A stretch of DNA of 64,000 nucleotides from Candidatus Acidiferrales bacterium (GTDB lineage Bacteria > Bacteroidota > Ignavibacteria > Kryptoniales > JAKASW01). Under the pieces are notes generated by a model that was not told where the DNA came from, did not search any database, and saw only the letters and a program-made list of their open reading frames with translations. Shown piece after piece: positions 33,544-41,124 of this stretch. A program made the position numbers and the translations under genes. Numbering within the stretch: position 1 is the first letter of the stretch; each line of letters begins with the position of its first letter. The DNA lies in assembly GCA_035515795.1 (NCBI GenBank), contig DATJAY010000039.1, forward strand, positions 78,964 through 142,963, read 5' to 3'.

Positions 33544-34137
33544 ATGAAATCGATTCCGTTCGTTTTATCAATTAGCTTGATTTTGTTCACTCTTTCATCT
33601 TGCAAGAAAAGCAACCCAGCCGGCCCATCGGGGGGCGACCAAATTTGGCCGCTCAAGGTCGGGGACTCCTGGACTTTTACCATTACGCAGTACGACAGCA
33701 CCGGGAATGTTACGGCGACTTTTCCGTACACTTATTCAGTTACCGGAGATACGGTAGTTGCCGGTGAGACATGGTATCTCGTCTCGAATTGGGGGCCATA
33801 TCCTTGCACGAACAGAGATGATGGTCTTTGGGAAATGGAAGTTTCGATCTCGGGAATATTCCAGGGACTTCTATTTAAATATCCCGCTAATACCGGAGAC
33901 GCTTGGTGGAGCGGGGCCGATTCAGTTTATGTCCAGTCGACGAGCGCATCGATAACAGTTCCCAGGGGTACTTATACTTGTTATGAGTATTTATTATTCT
34001 ATAGATCTAGTCTTGTGGTGGACTATTATTATTGTCCGGGTACCGGGTGGATTGAGAGCGACTGGTACGCGACCACGAGCACAGGCCAATCGTACAAGAG
34101 ACATCATAGCGAGCTTACTTCTTTCACACTCAAATAG
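33544..34137 (+). CDS. Lipoprotein, unknown (paralogue of the 34387 gene product)
   Basis: The 197-residue protein has a lipoprotein signal (SLILFTLSSC, lipidated C20) and then a linker (KKSNPAGPSGG). The mature part opens with IWPLKVGDSWTFTITQYDST, a pattern frequent in secreted proteins of this lineage, and is beta-rich with many Tyr and Trp (GTGWIESDWYATTSTG). The next gene product opens the same way (LYFPLHIGDTWTYD), so the two are distant paralogues. ATG 33544 follows GAAAGGAGATAA and lies 58 bases after the GTT of site 7. Function is unknown. Confidence 0.8.
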   Translation: MKSIPFVLSISLILFTLSSCKKSNPAGPSGGDQIWPLKVGDSWTFTITQYDSTGNVTATFPYTYSVTGDTVVAGETWYLVSNWGPYPCTNRDDGLWEMEVSISGIFQGLLFKYPANTGDAWWSGADSVYVQSTSASITVPRGTYTCYEYLLFYRSSLVVDYYYCPGTGWIESDWYATTSTGQSYKRHHSELTSFTLK

Positions 34138-34185
34138 ATCATGCTTGCTGTCATATGCTCTGCATCGGATGACAAACTCCTAAAG

Positions 34186-34334
34186 GCGTCAATCATGACG
34201 CTTCCTGATCAGGAACGTATCCCGCTCATTATTATTAGAAAAGGAACATGCGAGATGCCGCAAGGCGGCATCGGGACAGGCTCTTATAAATCGCATCATG
34301 GCGCGCACATCATATGAAGGGATTGCTGTTGGGA
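34186..34334 (+). repeat. Cluster of hairpins with an attC core fragment
   Basis: Three perfect inverted repeats lie here: GCGTCA-ATCA-TGACGC (34186-34201), the dyad TTCCTGATCAGGAA (34202-34215), and GATGCCGC-AAG-GCGGCATC (34254-34272). At 34291-34320 is a 30-base segment that differs at only three positions from the centre of attC-like site 3 (27423-27452), including CGCACATCATATGAAG. GTTGGGA at 34328 lies 59 bases before the next gene start and could be the right half-site; no clear left half-site was found, so this may be a decayed site. Confidence 0.5.
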
Positions 34335-34386
34335 GCTTCAAGCGAGACGCGCTGGAAAAATCTTTGAAAGGAGAAATGTCAATGCC

Positions 34387-35013
34387 ATGAGACTAATCAA
34401 GAGACTATTGCTTGTTGCGCCGTTAACTATTCTGCTTTCAACTTGCAGCAATCCATCGGCGCCGACCACTTCGAGCGAGATTTCCTTATACTTCCCGCTG
34501 CACATCGGCGATACCTGGACGTACGATAGGAACATGCCAGGAGAATACGCTTACATCGAAAGGCGCATAATCAGTACTGTTTATGATACCGACGGTTCCT
34601 TACTCTATGGCTACAACGAAGATCTGCAGACCTACAATCCCCCTCCGAATCTTCCCATTACGGCTTACTATTCCGTGCACGGTGGTACGGCTTATATTTA
34701 TTATCCCACGGGGGATAGCTCGGCCGGACACGCCCTGTATTCCAGAGTCCCGCTGCTCAAGGAACCTCTGACGGTGGGAAACAAATGGGCCTTGTCTGAA
34801 AATTCTCTGGATAGTTTTTCTATCGTATCATCCGGACAGGTCAATTTCAACGGATTGCCGGTCTATGCGGTCGTAGTCATGGAAAAGAGCCAGCGCGAGA
34901 TCGACTCTTCATGGTACGCGCAGGGAATCGGCTTTTTGAGGCAACGGGCTATCACAATTCCCGACTCATTGCACTGGAATTATGATTTGGACAGTTATCA
35001 CCTTGTTCAATAG
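34387..35013 (+). CDS. Lipoprotein, unknown (paralogue of the 33544 gene product)
   Basis: The 208-residue protein has a lipoprotein signal (VAPLTILLSTC, lipidated C20) and a linker SNPSAPTTSSE, then LYFPLHIGDTWTYD, the same opening as its neighbour at 33544. The mature part is beta-rich (VHGGTAYIYYPTGDSSAG, SSWYAQGIGFLRQRA) and ends in a DSYHLVQ tail. No enzyme motif is visible. ATG 34387 follows AAAGGAGAAATGTCAATGCC. It lies after the hairpin cluster and 45 bases before the next gene, with no clear recombination site between them, so these two may share a cassette. Confidence 0.8.
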   Translation: MRLIKRLLLVAPLTILLSTCSNPSAPTTSSEISLYFPLHIGDTWTYDRNMPGEYAYIERRIISTVYDTDGSLLYGYNEDLQTYNPPPNLPITAYYSVHGGTAYIYYPTGDSSAGHALYSRVPLLKEPLTVGNKWALSENSLDSFSIVSSGQVNFNGLPVYAVVVMEKSQREIDSSWYAQGIGFLRQRAITIPDSLHWNYDLDSYHLVQ

Positions 35014-35058
35014 TGTGGGTTTTTTGGCTCGTTAAGGCGAAAGCTCACCATCCGCCAT

Positions 35059-35787
35059 ATGAAGCAACTCGATCGACTCTTCGTCGTTGTTTTGACCGTG
35101 TTGATCGTGATCAGTGCAGTCATGACAGACTCTTGCCGAAAAGAGAATGAGAGAAACAAATCTATGAGTGAAACGCAGAAAGCCGCCGGACTTTTTAAGA
35201 AGCTGAATATGGCTCCTTCGAATTCCCGGGTCATCACGCTGTCGGAATTTGACAGCCTGGCCAAAGAGTCGGGGTTTACGGACGGGGATGAGGCATTGAA
35301 AGAAATAGTGAATGAGAAGCTTATTGATAGTTATAGAATTCAATCAGGAGGAATCAGGTTATCGGCAACCCGTTTGAATTTGGATTACAAAGACGAGAAG
35401 TTCTCTTGTCCGGGAATGAAGGGATTTACTTTCGTCTATCCCTTGTTCGAAAATTTCGGCGGGCCATTTACTGCAAAAGGAGAAAAGCCACAGGAATGCA
35501 CTGTCTTTTTCGTCGATGCAGTTTTGGATCTTCCGCTTTCAGCTCCACAGATGAAAGTAAAACAAGTAGTGCTGGCGTCGACCGCCCATGTCGTCGCTCC
35601 AAAGGGCAGCGCGAAAAACTCCCACCAAACGTACTACACCCGGCTCAGCTCTGATGAATACGAGTTCTTCTCGACCAAGGCCGCATTTGTTGTATGTGTC
35701 AGTTTAATCAATATCCCGAACAGCGGCGGGTTCGATAGACCCGTGTTCTGGGAAAAAGTTACTGATAGTTTCGAGTTCACATTTTAG
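35059..35787 (+). CDS. Exported or lipid-anchored protein, unknown
   Basis: The 242-residue protein begins with a hydrophobic signal (LFVVVLTVLIVISAVMTDSC); the Cys at 26 in MTDSC could be a lipobox of the relaxed kind. The mature part is mixed alpha/beta (FKKLNMAPSNSRVITLSEFD, ATRLNLDYKDEKFSCPGMKG) and no family is recognised. It follows the 34387 gene by 45 bases and precedes an NTF2-like gene by 65 bases on the same strand. No clear recombination site is seen on either side. Confidence 0.7.
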   Translation: MKQLDRLFVVVLTVLIVISAVMTDSCRKENERNKSMSETQKAAGLFKKLNMAPSNSRVITLSEFDSLAKESGFTDGDEALKEIVNEKLIDSYRIQSGGIRLSATRLNLDYKDEKFSCPGMKGFTFVYPLFENFGGPFTAKGEKPQECTVFFVDAVLDLPLSAPQMKVKQVVLASTAHVVAPKGSAKNSHQTYYTRLSSDEYEFFSTKAAFVVCVSLINIPNSGGFDRPVFWEKVTDSFEFTF

Positions 35788-35852
35788 ATCTCGCAACAAT
35801 ATGGAGTCCAAATCAATGACAGATTCTGAACTCCTTTTTAATCGGAGGACTA

Positions 35853-36302
35853 ATGAGAAAAACGACGAATGTCCAACCACATTCTTCTGAACAAGACGAC
35901 GTGCAAGAAATTAATAGCTTAACTCACGAATGGGAAACCGCTATCAAAGCCAAAGATATAAACAGGCTTTTGAGCCTCATGACGGACGACGTAGTTTTCC
36001 TGGCACCTAAGGCACTGCCCATAAAAGGGAAGAACGGAGTTGAAGAAGTCTATCGAACCATGTTTGCCGGGTTCGACATTGAACAGGAATCAAGATACGA
36101 GGAAATTCAGGTGATCGGCAGCTGGGCATTTGCCTGGGGCACCGACTCTCTCACTTTCACTCCAGCTGCTGGAGGCGATTCGGTTAAAATGAAAGGCCAC
36201 TGTGTGACGATCCTGCAACGGCAGGCAGGCGGAGCCTGGAAGTTTGCCCGCGGGATTAATAACATGTCGCAGGAGAGTTCACCGTCGATGCCGCAGCGGT
36301 GA
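35853..36302 (+). CDS. NTF2-like (DUF4440/SnoaL-type) protein
   Basis: The 149-residue protein has the cone-shaped NTF2-like fold signature: a first helix INSLTHEWETAIKAKDINRL, then LMTDDVVFLAPKALPIKGKN, and at the end the strand pair VTILQRQAGGAWKFARGINN. This is the DUF4440/SgcJ-type group, small-molecule binding or isomerase-like proteins with varied roles. There is no signal peptide, unlike most neighbours. ATG 35853 follows ATCGGAGGACTA. Directly after its stop comes the third copy of the cassette-tail repeat. Confidence 0.88.
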   Translation: MRKTTNVQPHSSEQDDVQEINSLTHEWETAIKAKDINRLLSLMTDDVVFLAPKALPIKGKNGVEEVYRTMFAGFDIEQESRYEEIQVIGSWAFAWGTDSLTFTPAAGGDSVKMKGHCVTILQRQAGGAWKFARGINNMSQESSPSMPQR

Positions 36303-36303
36303 A

Positions 36304-36445
36304 AGTTGAATATGCGGTGATGACAAAGTATATTTCCCGAGGAAATGAAAGACGTGGTGTGGTGGATAGGGGAATAAAGACAATGCTGCATACTTCGGAG
36401 TAATGGGACAAAAAACGCGACGCCGTTTTGTGTCAGTTATGCGTC
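36304..36445 (+). repeat. Cassette-tail repeat D, with attC-like site 8
   Basis: A diverged 142-base member of the tail family (GTTGAATATGCGGTGATGAC, then TATATTTCC, GAAATGAAAGACGTGGTGTGG). At the right end GACAAAAAACG (36407-36417) pairs with CGTTTTGTGTC (36424-36434) around a six-base loop and is followed by GTTATGCGTC (36436-36445). The left half-site is decayed. Confidence 0.65.
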
Positions 36446-36476
36446 ATGCGGTTCCGGTGAGTCGAAGTAAGGGTCG

Positions 36477-36917
36477 ATGAATTCCAGAGTTCCTGAAGCC
36501 ATTATTGTGTTGATCATACTATTTGCGGCTTCATTTTGCCGAAGCCAGTCGGGCAACTCCGCTTCGGCTGCCAATGGGGCACATGGCGAGATCAGCATTG
36601 TCGCGCTATCAGATTCTGGTGTAGGAATTCGATCTCGAACGTCTGGTTTTGACACTACAGCCGCATTCATAGGCTCAAATAGATCCGATGGTTATCCGTT
36701 ATGGAGAATCTATCTACCACATTCGGACACATTGCGACTGATCGTGTCGGATATTAACGAAAGTGTGGTTTACGATGCCGAAGTCAGACCGCTTGGCACC
36801 GGTTGGTTTGACATCAGAATTTACCCTGAACTCAACCTGCCGAAGGCCGCAGTTTATTTCTTGCAGGCGATCTTCTGTGACTCGACCTTCGAGCGGAAGT
36901 TCATTTACTTGAAGTGA
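36477..36917 (+). CDS. Small exported protein, unknown
   Basis: The 146-residue protein has a signal peptide (AIIVLIILFAASFCRSQ); the mature part begins near SGNSASAANG. The C-terminal part (RIYLPHSDTLRLIVSDINES ... AAVYFLQAIFCDSTFERKFI ... YLK) has the rhythm of a type IX sorting domain, where a GVYFYRLQAG strand and a KK(L/M)LLLK end are usual, but the match is loose and the YPNPFN motif is missing. ATG 36477 is 41 bases after the GTT of site 8. Function is unknown. Confidence 0.7.
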   Translation: MNSRVPEAIIVLIILFAASFCRSQSGNSASAANGAHGEISIVALSDSGVGIRSRTSGFDTTAAFIGSNRSDGYPLWRIYLPHSDTLRLIVSDINESVVYDAEVRPLGTGWFDIRIYPELNLPKAAVYFLQAIFCDSTFERKFIYLK

Positions 36918-37030
36918 CTAACTAGACAAGAAAAATGTACGAGACCTCGAAAGTTGCGTCATACGCAGTACCTAATTGTGCGAATCACGACGCTCGATCG
37001 TTACATATCGTGGTACGCAGCAACATTAGA
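36917..37030 (+). repeat. Possible decayed attC-like region
   Basis: After the stop of the 36477 gene come GACTAACTAGAC at 36917 and, at the other end, GCAACATTAGA (37019-37029). Between them GTTGC/GCAAC, GTACC/GGTAC and CACGA/TCGTG form nested inverted pairs. CATTAGA at 37024 is 45 bases before the next start, the usual spacing, but differs from GTT at its first bases. Weak evidence. Confidence 0.35.
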
Positions 37031-37068
37031 TTTCAGCCTGATCTCTCTATACTCACAAAGGGATTTCC

Positions 37069-38010
37069 ATGAACGATGACATTACAGTACAGCAAGAACT
37101 TCCATCATTACTTCAGCGCATATTTGTCGGTAAGCGGGGCATACGAGCCGGCTGGAGCATCGGCATCTTTGTTGTTCTTCTGGGATTATTCACTGCCGCA
37201 TTCTTTTTCCCGGCCAAGAATCTTTTCGAAAAGAACAATTTGTCCTTGACGGATGCCATGCCGCTGCAAAGCGGTGCCGGGGAGCTGGCAGCACTTCTGG
37301 GTTTGCTGGCTGCATCGGTGGTTATGGCACTTATCGAACGTAAGCCGCTCATCTCTTACGGATTAGAGGGCACTCGTCGCTTCGCAAGATTTTGTTACGG
37401 GTTTGTCTTCGGCATAACAGCGCTTTCTGTTTTGGTTGGCGTGATGACACTTTGCGGCTTCCTTTCCTTCGATGGGCAAAACATTTACGGTTGGCAGGCT
37501 GTAGAATTCGCACTCGGTTGGGTTATTGTGTTCCTTCTCGTGGGTTTGTATGAAGAATATTTTTTGCGCGGTTATATACAAGCCACATTAACGCGCGGCA
37601 TTGGATTTTGGTGGAGCGCACTTCTTCTTTCTGCAGCTTTCGGTTGTCTTCACCTTACCAACCCGGGGGAATCTCCGGCCGGAATATTTTCTGCCGCACT
37701 TGTCGGTATGGTTTTTTGTATCAGCCTGTGGTATCTCAAAAATCTCTGGTGGGCGATAGGTTTTCATGCCTCGTGGGATTGGGCAGAATCGTATCTCTGG
37801 GGAACGCCAGACAGCGGCAGGGTTGTGCAAGGGCATCTCTTTTCAGTGCATTCGCAGGGAAATATTCTCTGGAGCGGAGGGGCTACAGGTCCTGAAGGAA
37901 GTTTGATGGTACTTCCTCTGCTCGTTATTATCGCGCTGGTGATGTGGATTGTTTGGGGCAGAGCAAACAAACATGATGCCCGCAGCGATAGTACGGCAGT
38001 GTCTAATTAA
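37069..38010 (+). CDS. CPBP-family intramembrane glutamic protease (CAAX/bacteriocin-processing type)
   Basis: The 313-residue integral membrane protein has the Abi/CPBP active-site motifs: EEYFLRG at 162-168 (the glutamate pair and arginine), the FGCLHL motif with H195, and GFHASWDW with H233. Seven or eight membrane segments are visible (for example 29-47, 72-90, 110-130, 147-161, 180-195, 205-222, 288-304). The family cuts membrane-embedded peptides; roles range from prenyl-protein processing to bacteriocin immunity. ATG 37069 follows AAAGGGATTTCC. It is the last plus-strand gene after the cassette cluster and may or may not be cassette cargo. The next genes are on the other strand. Confidence 0.92.
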   Translation: MNDDITVQQELPSLLQRIFVGKRGIRAGWSIGIFVVLLGLFTAAFFFPAKNLFEKNNLSLTDAMPLQSGAGELAALLGLLAASVVMALIERKPLISYGLEGTRRFARFCYGFVFGITALSVLVGVMTLCGFLSFDGQNIYGWQAVEFALGWVIVFLLVGLYEEYFLRGYIQATLTRGIGFWWSALLLSAAFGCLHLTNPGESPAGIFSAALVGMVFCISLWYLKNLWWAIGFHASWDWAESYLWGTPDSGRVVQGHLFSVHSQGNILWSGGATGPEGSLMVLPLLVIIALVMWIVWGRANKHDARSDSTAVSN

Positions 38011-38090
38011 GCATGAGAATTAGCACGACCTGTTGAATTCCTTTTGATCTTCGTCAGTCAATCGGAAGGAGTCGGGAAGATATGACCCGC

Positions 38091-38597
38091 CTATTGTCGG
38101 TTTGCTCTTCTTTTCTGTATGCATGCACTTGCGAGGAGTGCACCGAAGATTGTGAAGATAGAGTAAACGATCACGATCAAGAAGAAACTTAGTAAGGTGT
38201 CAAGTAGTGCCGGCCTCTTGGCTGCAGCGATCGCCTGGCTCAGCTGGTCCATGATGTCGCTCGGTATTTGCACGTTACCGAGCAATCTTTTCATCAGATT
38301 CTGCAGCATCCTGAACTTGACATCGGCGATGAACGGACCGATCGTTATATCGAGAACGGTCTCGAATCCTGCGGCGAAAATTCCTGTCCAGAGTCCCAGG
38401 TAGAATCCGTCTATGTTCAACATCTGCTGCTCCTGGGGCAGGTCCATTCTGAAAAATACTACAGCCAGCACGCCTCCGAACAAAAGCCCGGCACAGCAAA
38501 AGCAGTTGACGAGATTTAATCCCGGTACGAAATTTATTACGGCCAGGATAAGTCCTGCAAACAACGCGGGTCGAAAATAAGTCGAGCTATTTTTCAT
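38091..38597 (-). CDS. Four-segment membrane protein, unknown
   Basis: The 168-residue protein has hydrophobic segments at about 9-27, 32-50, 69-87 and 132-158, with an amphipathic loop between the third and fourth. No family motif is certain. It overlaps the DUF2085 gene upstream by 11 bases and ends the long minus-strand run that begins with the SDR gene at 45266, so it is probably translated from the same message as argB. A CC pair at 34-35 (CFCCAGLLFGG) in the second segment is unusual. Confidence 0.7.
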   Translation of the reverse strand: MKNSSTYFRPALFAGLILAVINFVPGLNLVNCFCCAGLLFGGVLAVVFFRMDLPQEQQMLNIDGFYLGLWTGIFAAGFETVLDITIGPFIADVKFRMLQNLMKRLLGNVQIPSDIMDQLSQAIAAAKRPALLDTLLSFFLIVIVYSIFTIFGALLASACIQKRRANRQ

Positions 38598-39213
38598 TGA
38601 TTAAAAACTCTCTTCTTGCCGAACGGCTTCCTCCGAATGGAGCCGGAGCAGATTTTTTTCTTATGTGGTTTCCTTGGGAAAATTCTCTCATAAGTGATAT
38701 CCACACAGGGACAAAAAAGAAAGCAGTAGAAACTCCGAGAAGTCCACCGGTGATGGATCTTGACAAGAAGGTGTTTTGGGTAATGCCGAGAAAATTAACG
38801 CTGAAATCGGCGGCGAGCGTCGCGATGGGAATTGCAATATAGATTAAACCCGGCATTGAGACGTTGCGGAGTGATCTGAAAAAAGGATAGACTGCTATGC
38901 CGAAAGTGAGTCCGTAATAGATCGATGCACATCTCGAACAAACTGCAAGCTTGTATCCGAACAGGTGGAAGCTTCGCGCATCCATCTGATGGCATACCGG
39001 CTGGAAAAATTTGTAAATCAAATCTGCAGCGACTCCGAAATGAAGAAGAAATGGCGGCATGGTGAAGAGCAAATCGAAACAAAATGCCAAAGCAAGAAGG
39101 AGAAGATAACCGCCGACACTTGTCATTCCTTCACGCTTCTGGCGTGGATCCGTGTCATTAGTCAGCTCAGATTCCGGACGAAAGCCGCTGCGAATGAACT
39201 TGTACCTTTTCAC
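38587..39213 (-). CDS. DUF2085 membrane protein
   Basis: The 208-residue membrane protein matches DUF2085: the conserved VCHQMDARSFHLFG (C74, H75) and the AVCSRCASIYYG motif (C92, C95) are the family signature, suggesting a metal or redox site close to the membrane. Three to four membrane segments follow. The first 30 residues are charged and not conserved (ESELTNDTDPRQKREG). The start at 39213 overlaps the argB stop by 4 bases, so the gene is translationally coupled to arginine biosynthesis genes, without a clear functional reason. Function is unknown. Confidence 0.85.
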   Translation of the reverse strand: MKRYKFIRSGFRPESELTNDTDPRQKREGMTSVGGYLLLLALAFCFDLLFTMPPFLLHFGVAADLIYKFFQPVCHQMDARSFHLFGYKLAVCSRCASIYYGLTFGIAVYPFFRSLRNVSMPGLIYIAIPIATLAADFSVNFLGITQNTFLSRSITGGLLGVSTAFFFVPVWISLMREFSQGNHIRKKSAPAPFGGSRSARREFLINEK

Positions 39214-39977
39214 GCCACGATCCGTGTCCCGGCGGTTCTTCCGGAAACCAAGTCTGAAGCTCCTTCAGCATTCGTAATAAATGCTTTTCCTGAGCCGTTT
39301 CCCAAAGTGAAGAATGCTGCTTCGATCTTTGGAACCATTCCGCCTGCTATCACATTTAGAGCTTTCAGGTTCTGGAATTCTTTCTCGCGCAATTCGGGAA
39401 TCACCTTGCCGTCTTTCAAGACTCCGGGGACATTCGACAGGAACAATGCCAACTCCGCCTTGATGGATGAAGCGACCGCCGCCGCCGCGTAATCTGCATT
39501 TACGTTCAGAGATATGATCGAGTCCTTGTCGGCGCTGATCGGCGAAAGTACGACGGCAAATTTCTGCATTAACTCTTCAATGGCAGAGGCATTGACCGAT
39601 TCCACTTCTCCTACAAAACCCATGTCTTCTCCGTCGCGTTCCGTCCTCTTTGCAACAAGAATTTTTCCGTCAACGCCGCTCAATCCGATGGCGTTCACTC
39701 CGATCTGCTGGAGTGATTTGACGAGTCTCTTGTTAATCAATCCGGAGAGCACCATCTCCACAGCTTCAAGGCTCTGTGAATCCGTATATCTGAATCCTTT
39801 GATGAACTTGGTTTCTATATTCAACTTGGCAAGGAGTTTCGTGATTTCCTTTCCACCGCCGTGCACCAGGACCACATTGTGGTGATCGCCCCGGATTTTT
39901 GCGACAAGCGTCGACACCTTCTTCAAGAAACCCTGGTCGTCGATTTCATTTCCGCCGATCTTCAGTACGATTTTCAA
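39210..39977 (-). CDS. argB: Acetylglutamate kinase
   Basis: The 255-residue amino-acid kinase phosphorylates N-acetylglutamate, the second step of arginine synthesis. Evidence: the N-terminal LKIGGNEIDDQGF, the glycine-rich VLVHGGGKEITKLL that binds the acyl phosphate, and the C-terminal nucleotide region FLSNVPGVLKDGKVI and AGGMVPKIEAAF. It lacks the extra N-terminal helix that marks arginine-inhibited hexameric forms. The start at 39977 overlaps the argC stop (ATGA), a tightly coupled argC-argB pair. LysZ-like use in lysine synthesis is possible for this fold, but the direct link to argC and the presence of lysC argue for arginine. Confidence 0.93.
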   Translation of the reverse strand: MKIVLKIGGNEIDDQGFLKKVSTLVAKIRGDHHNVVLVHGGGKEITKLLAKLNIETKFIKGFRYTDSQSLEAVEMVLSGLINKRLVKSLQQIGVNAIGLSGVDGKILVAKRTERDGEDMGFVGEVESVNASAIEELMQKFAVVLSPISADKDSIISLNVNADYAAAAVASSIKAELALFLSNVPGVLKDGKVIPELREKEFQNLKALNVIAGGMVPKIEAAFFTLGNGSGKAFITNAEGASDLVSGRTAGTRIVA

Positions 39978-41026
39978 ATGAGACCTTCCGATTCAGTCAA
40001 TCCGCACATCACATTGAAATTCTGCACTGCCTGGCCGGCCGCTCCTTTGCCGAGGTTATCGATCGAAGAAACGACAATTGCATAGGGGGAATTTTCGACT
40101 TTCTTCACAGAAATAACACAGAGATTTGTGTTGATCGTGTGTTGAAACGTCGCTATGGAATTATCCGCCAGCACCCTGATGAAAGTCTCGTCCTCGTAGT
40201 TTTTGTTGAAAATGTGGATCAATTCTTCCGTGGGAATATCCTGGCTGAGCTTAACATAGATTGTATTCAACATTCCTCTTGTGATCGGCACAAGGTGCGG
40301 CGAAAAAATAATTTTCACATTCGTGTTCGCTGCCTTCTTCAGCTCCTGCTCGATCTCGCCGGTGTGCCTGTGAACGTAGCCGATGTTATAAGGTGAGACG
40401 TTCTCGTTTACTTCCGCGAAAAGATAGCGTGCCTCTACTTTTCTTCCCGCGCCTGTGACCCCGGATTTTGCGTCAATAATAATCGGTTCCGATAGATCAG
40501 CGAGTTTAGTTTTGAGGAGGGGATAGACGCCGAGAATAGTCGCAGTCGGGTAGCAGCCAGGGTTCGCCACGAATTGAGCCTTATAAATTGCCTCGCGGTT
40601 GATTTCGGTCAATCCATAGACAAAATCGTCCAGGAAATCCGGGCTTGTATGTTTTTGACCGTACCATTTCGCGTATTCTTCCGCGTCGTCGAATCTATAA
40701 TCGGCGCTTAGATCAATTATTTTTACTCTTCGCGACGAATCGACGATTTTTTCCACGACATTCTTTGCGGCGCCGTGCGGAAGCGAAAGAAATACGGCGT
40801 CAACTTGCCCGAGGTCTACATCCTCGTTCCTGACTATTTTCGTGTCGTCGGCAGTTGCGAATATCTCGCTCAGCCTTTTCCCGGCGGATGTTTCCGCGGT
40901 GACGTATTTTATTTCCGCTTGATTGTGCCGCTTAAGAATCTTGTACAGCTCATAGCCTGCGTATCCCGAAGCTCCGAATATCGCAACTCGGATTCTCACT
41001 GCGTTATTTCCGGTTTCACTTTTCAT
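39974..41026 (-). CDS. argC: N-acetyl-gamma-glutamyl-phosphate reductase
   Basis: The 350-residue NADP-dependent enzyme makes N-acetylglutamate semialdehyde, the third step of arginine synthesis. The N-terminal Rossmann motif is VAIFGASGYAGYEL at 14-27 and the catalytic cysteine is C158 in VANPGCYPTATILG. HTGEIEQEL further on carries the active-site histidine region, and the C-terminal substrate domain ends normally. Length fits. ATG 41026 lies 98 bases after lysC, so a weak internal promoter for the arg genes is possible. ArgJ, argD and argF-H are not in the window. Confidence 0.96.
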   Translation of the reverse strand: MKSETGNNAVRIRVAIFGASGYAGYELYKILKRHNQAEIKYVTAETSAGKRLSEIFATADDTKIVRNEDVDLGQVDAVFLSLPHGAAKNVVEKIVDSSRRVKIIDLSADYRFDDAEEYAKWYGQKHTSPDFLDDFVYGLTEINREAIYKAQFVANPGCYPTATILGVYPLLKTKLADLSEPIIIDAKSGVTGAGRKVEARYLFAEVNENVSPYNIGYVHRHTGEIEQELKKAANTNVKIIFSPHLVPITRGMLNTIYVKLSQDIPTEELIHIFNKNYEDETFIRVLADNSIATFQHTINTNLCVISVKKVENSPYAIVVSSIDNLGKGAAGQAVQNFNVMCGLTESEGLI

Positions 41027-41124
41027 CTAACTCTCTTACCCTCTGTTTCTGTCCATGTGCATTGCCGTTCCTATTCTGTGAATGTGTACAACGGCTCCTT
41101 TAATTCTCAAGCCCTCTTCTTCTG

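Larger units (their letters stand above)
26070..36445 (+). mobile_element. Putative integrase-less integron cassette cluster (CALIN-like)
   Basis: Eight sites with the layout of attC lie between plus-strand genes: an AAC half-site, a central imperfect palindrome and a GTT half-site. Their GTT positions are 26107, 26509, 27483, 28128, 31730, 32631, 33486 and 36436, with a weaker one at 34328. The next gene starts 39-59 bases after each one. One cassette occurs twice with homology ending exactly at these positions. Nearly all cargo is orphan and encoded on one strand. No integron integrase or attI is visible in the window, hence the CALIN reading. The outer limits are uncertain: the gene pair at 25300 and the protease at 37069 may also belong. 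Confidence 0.75.

Noticed and set aside
34202..34215. Operator site (perfect dyad TTCCTGATCAGGAA)
   Set aside because: It is one of three dyads in a row without nearby promoter boxes, and its distance of 170 bases from the next gene does not favour an operator. Kept as part of the hairpin cluster.
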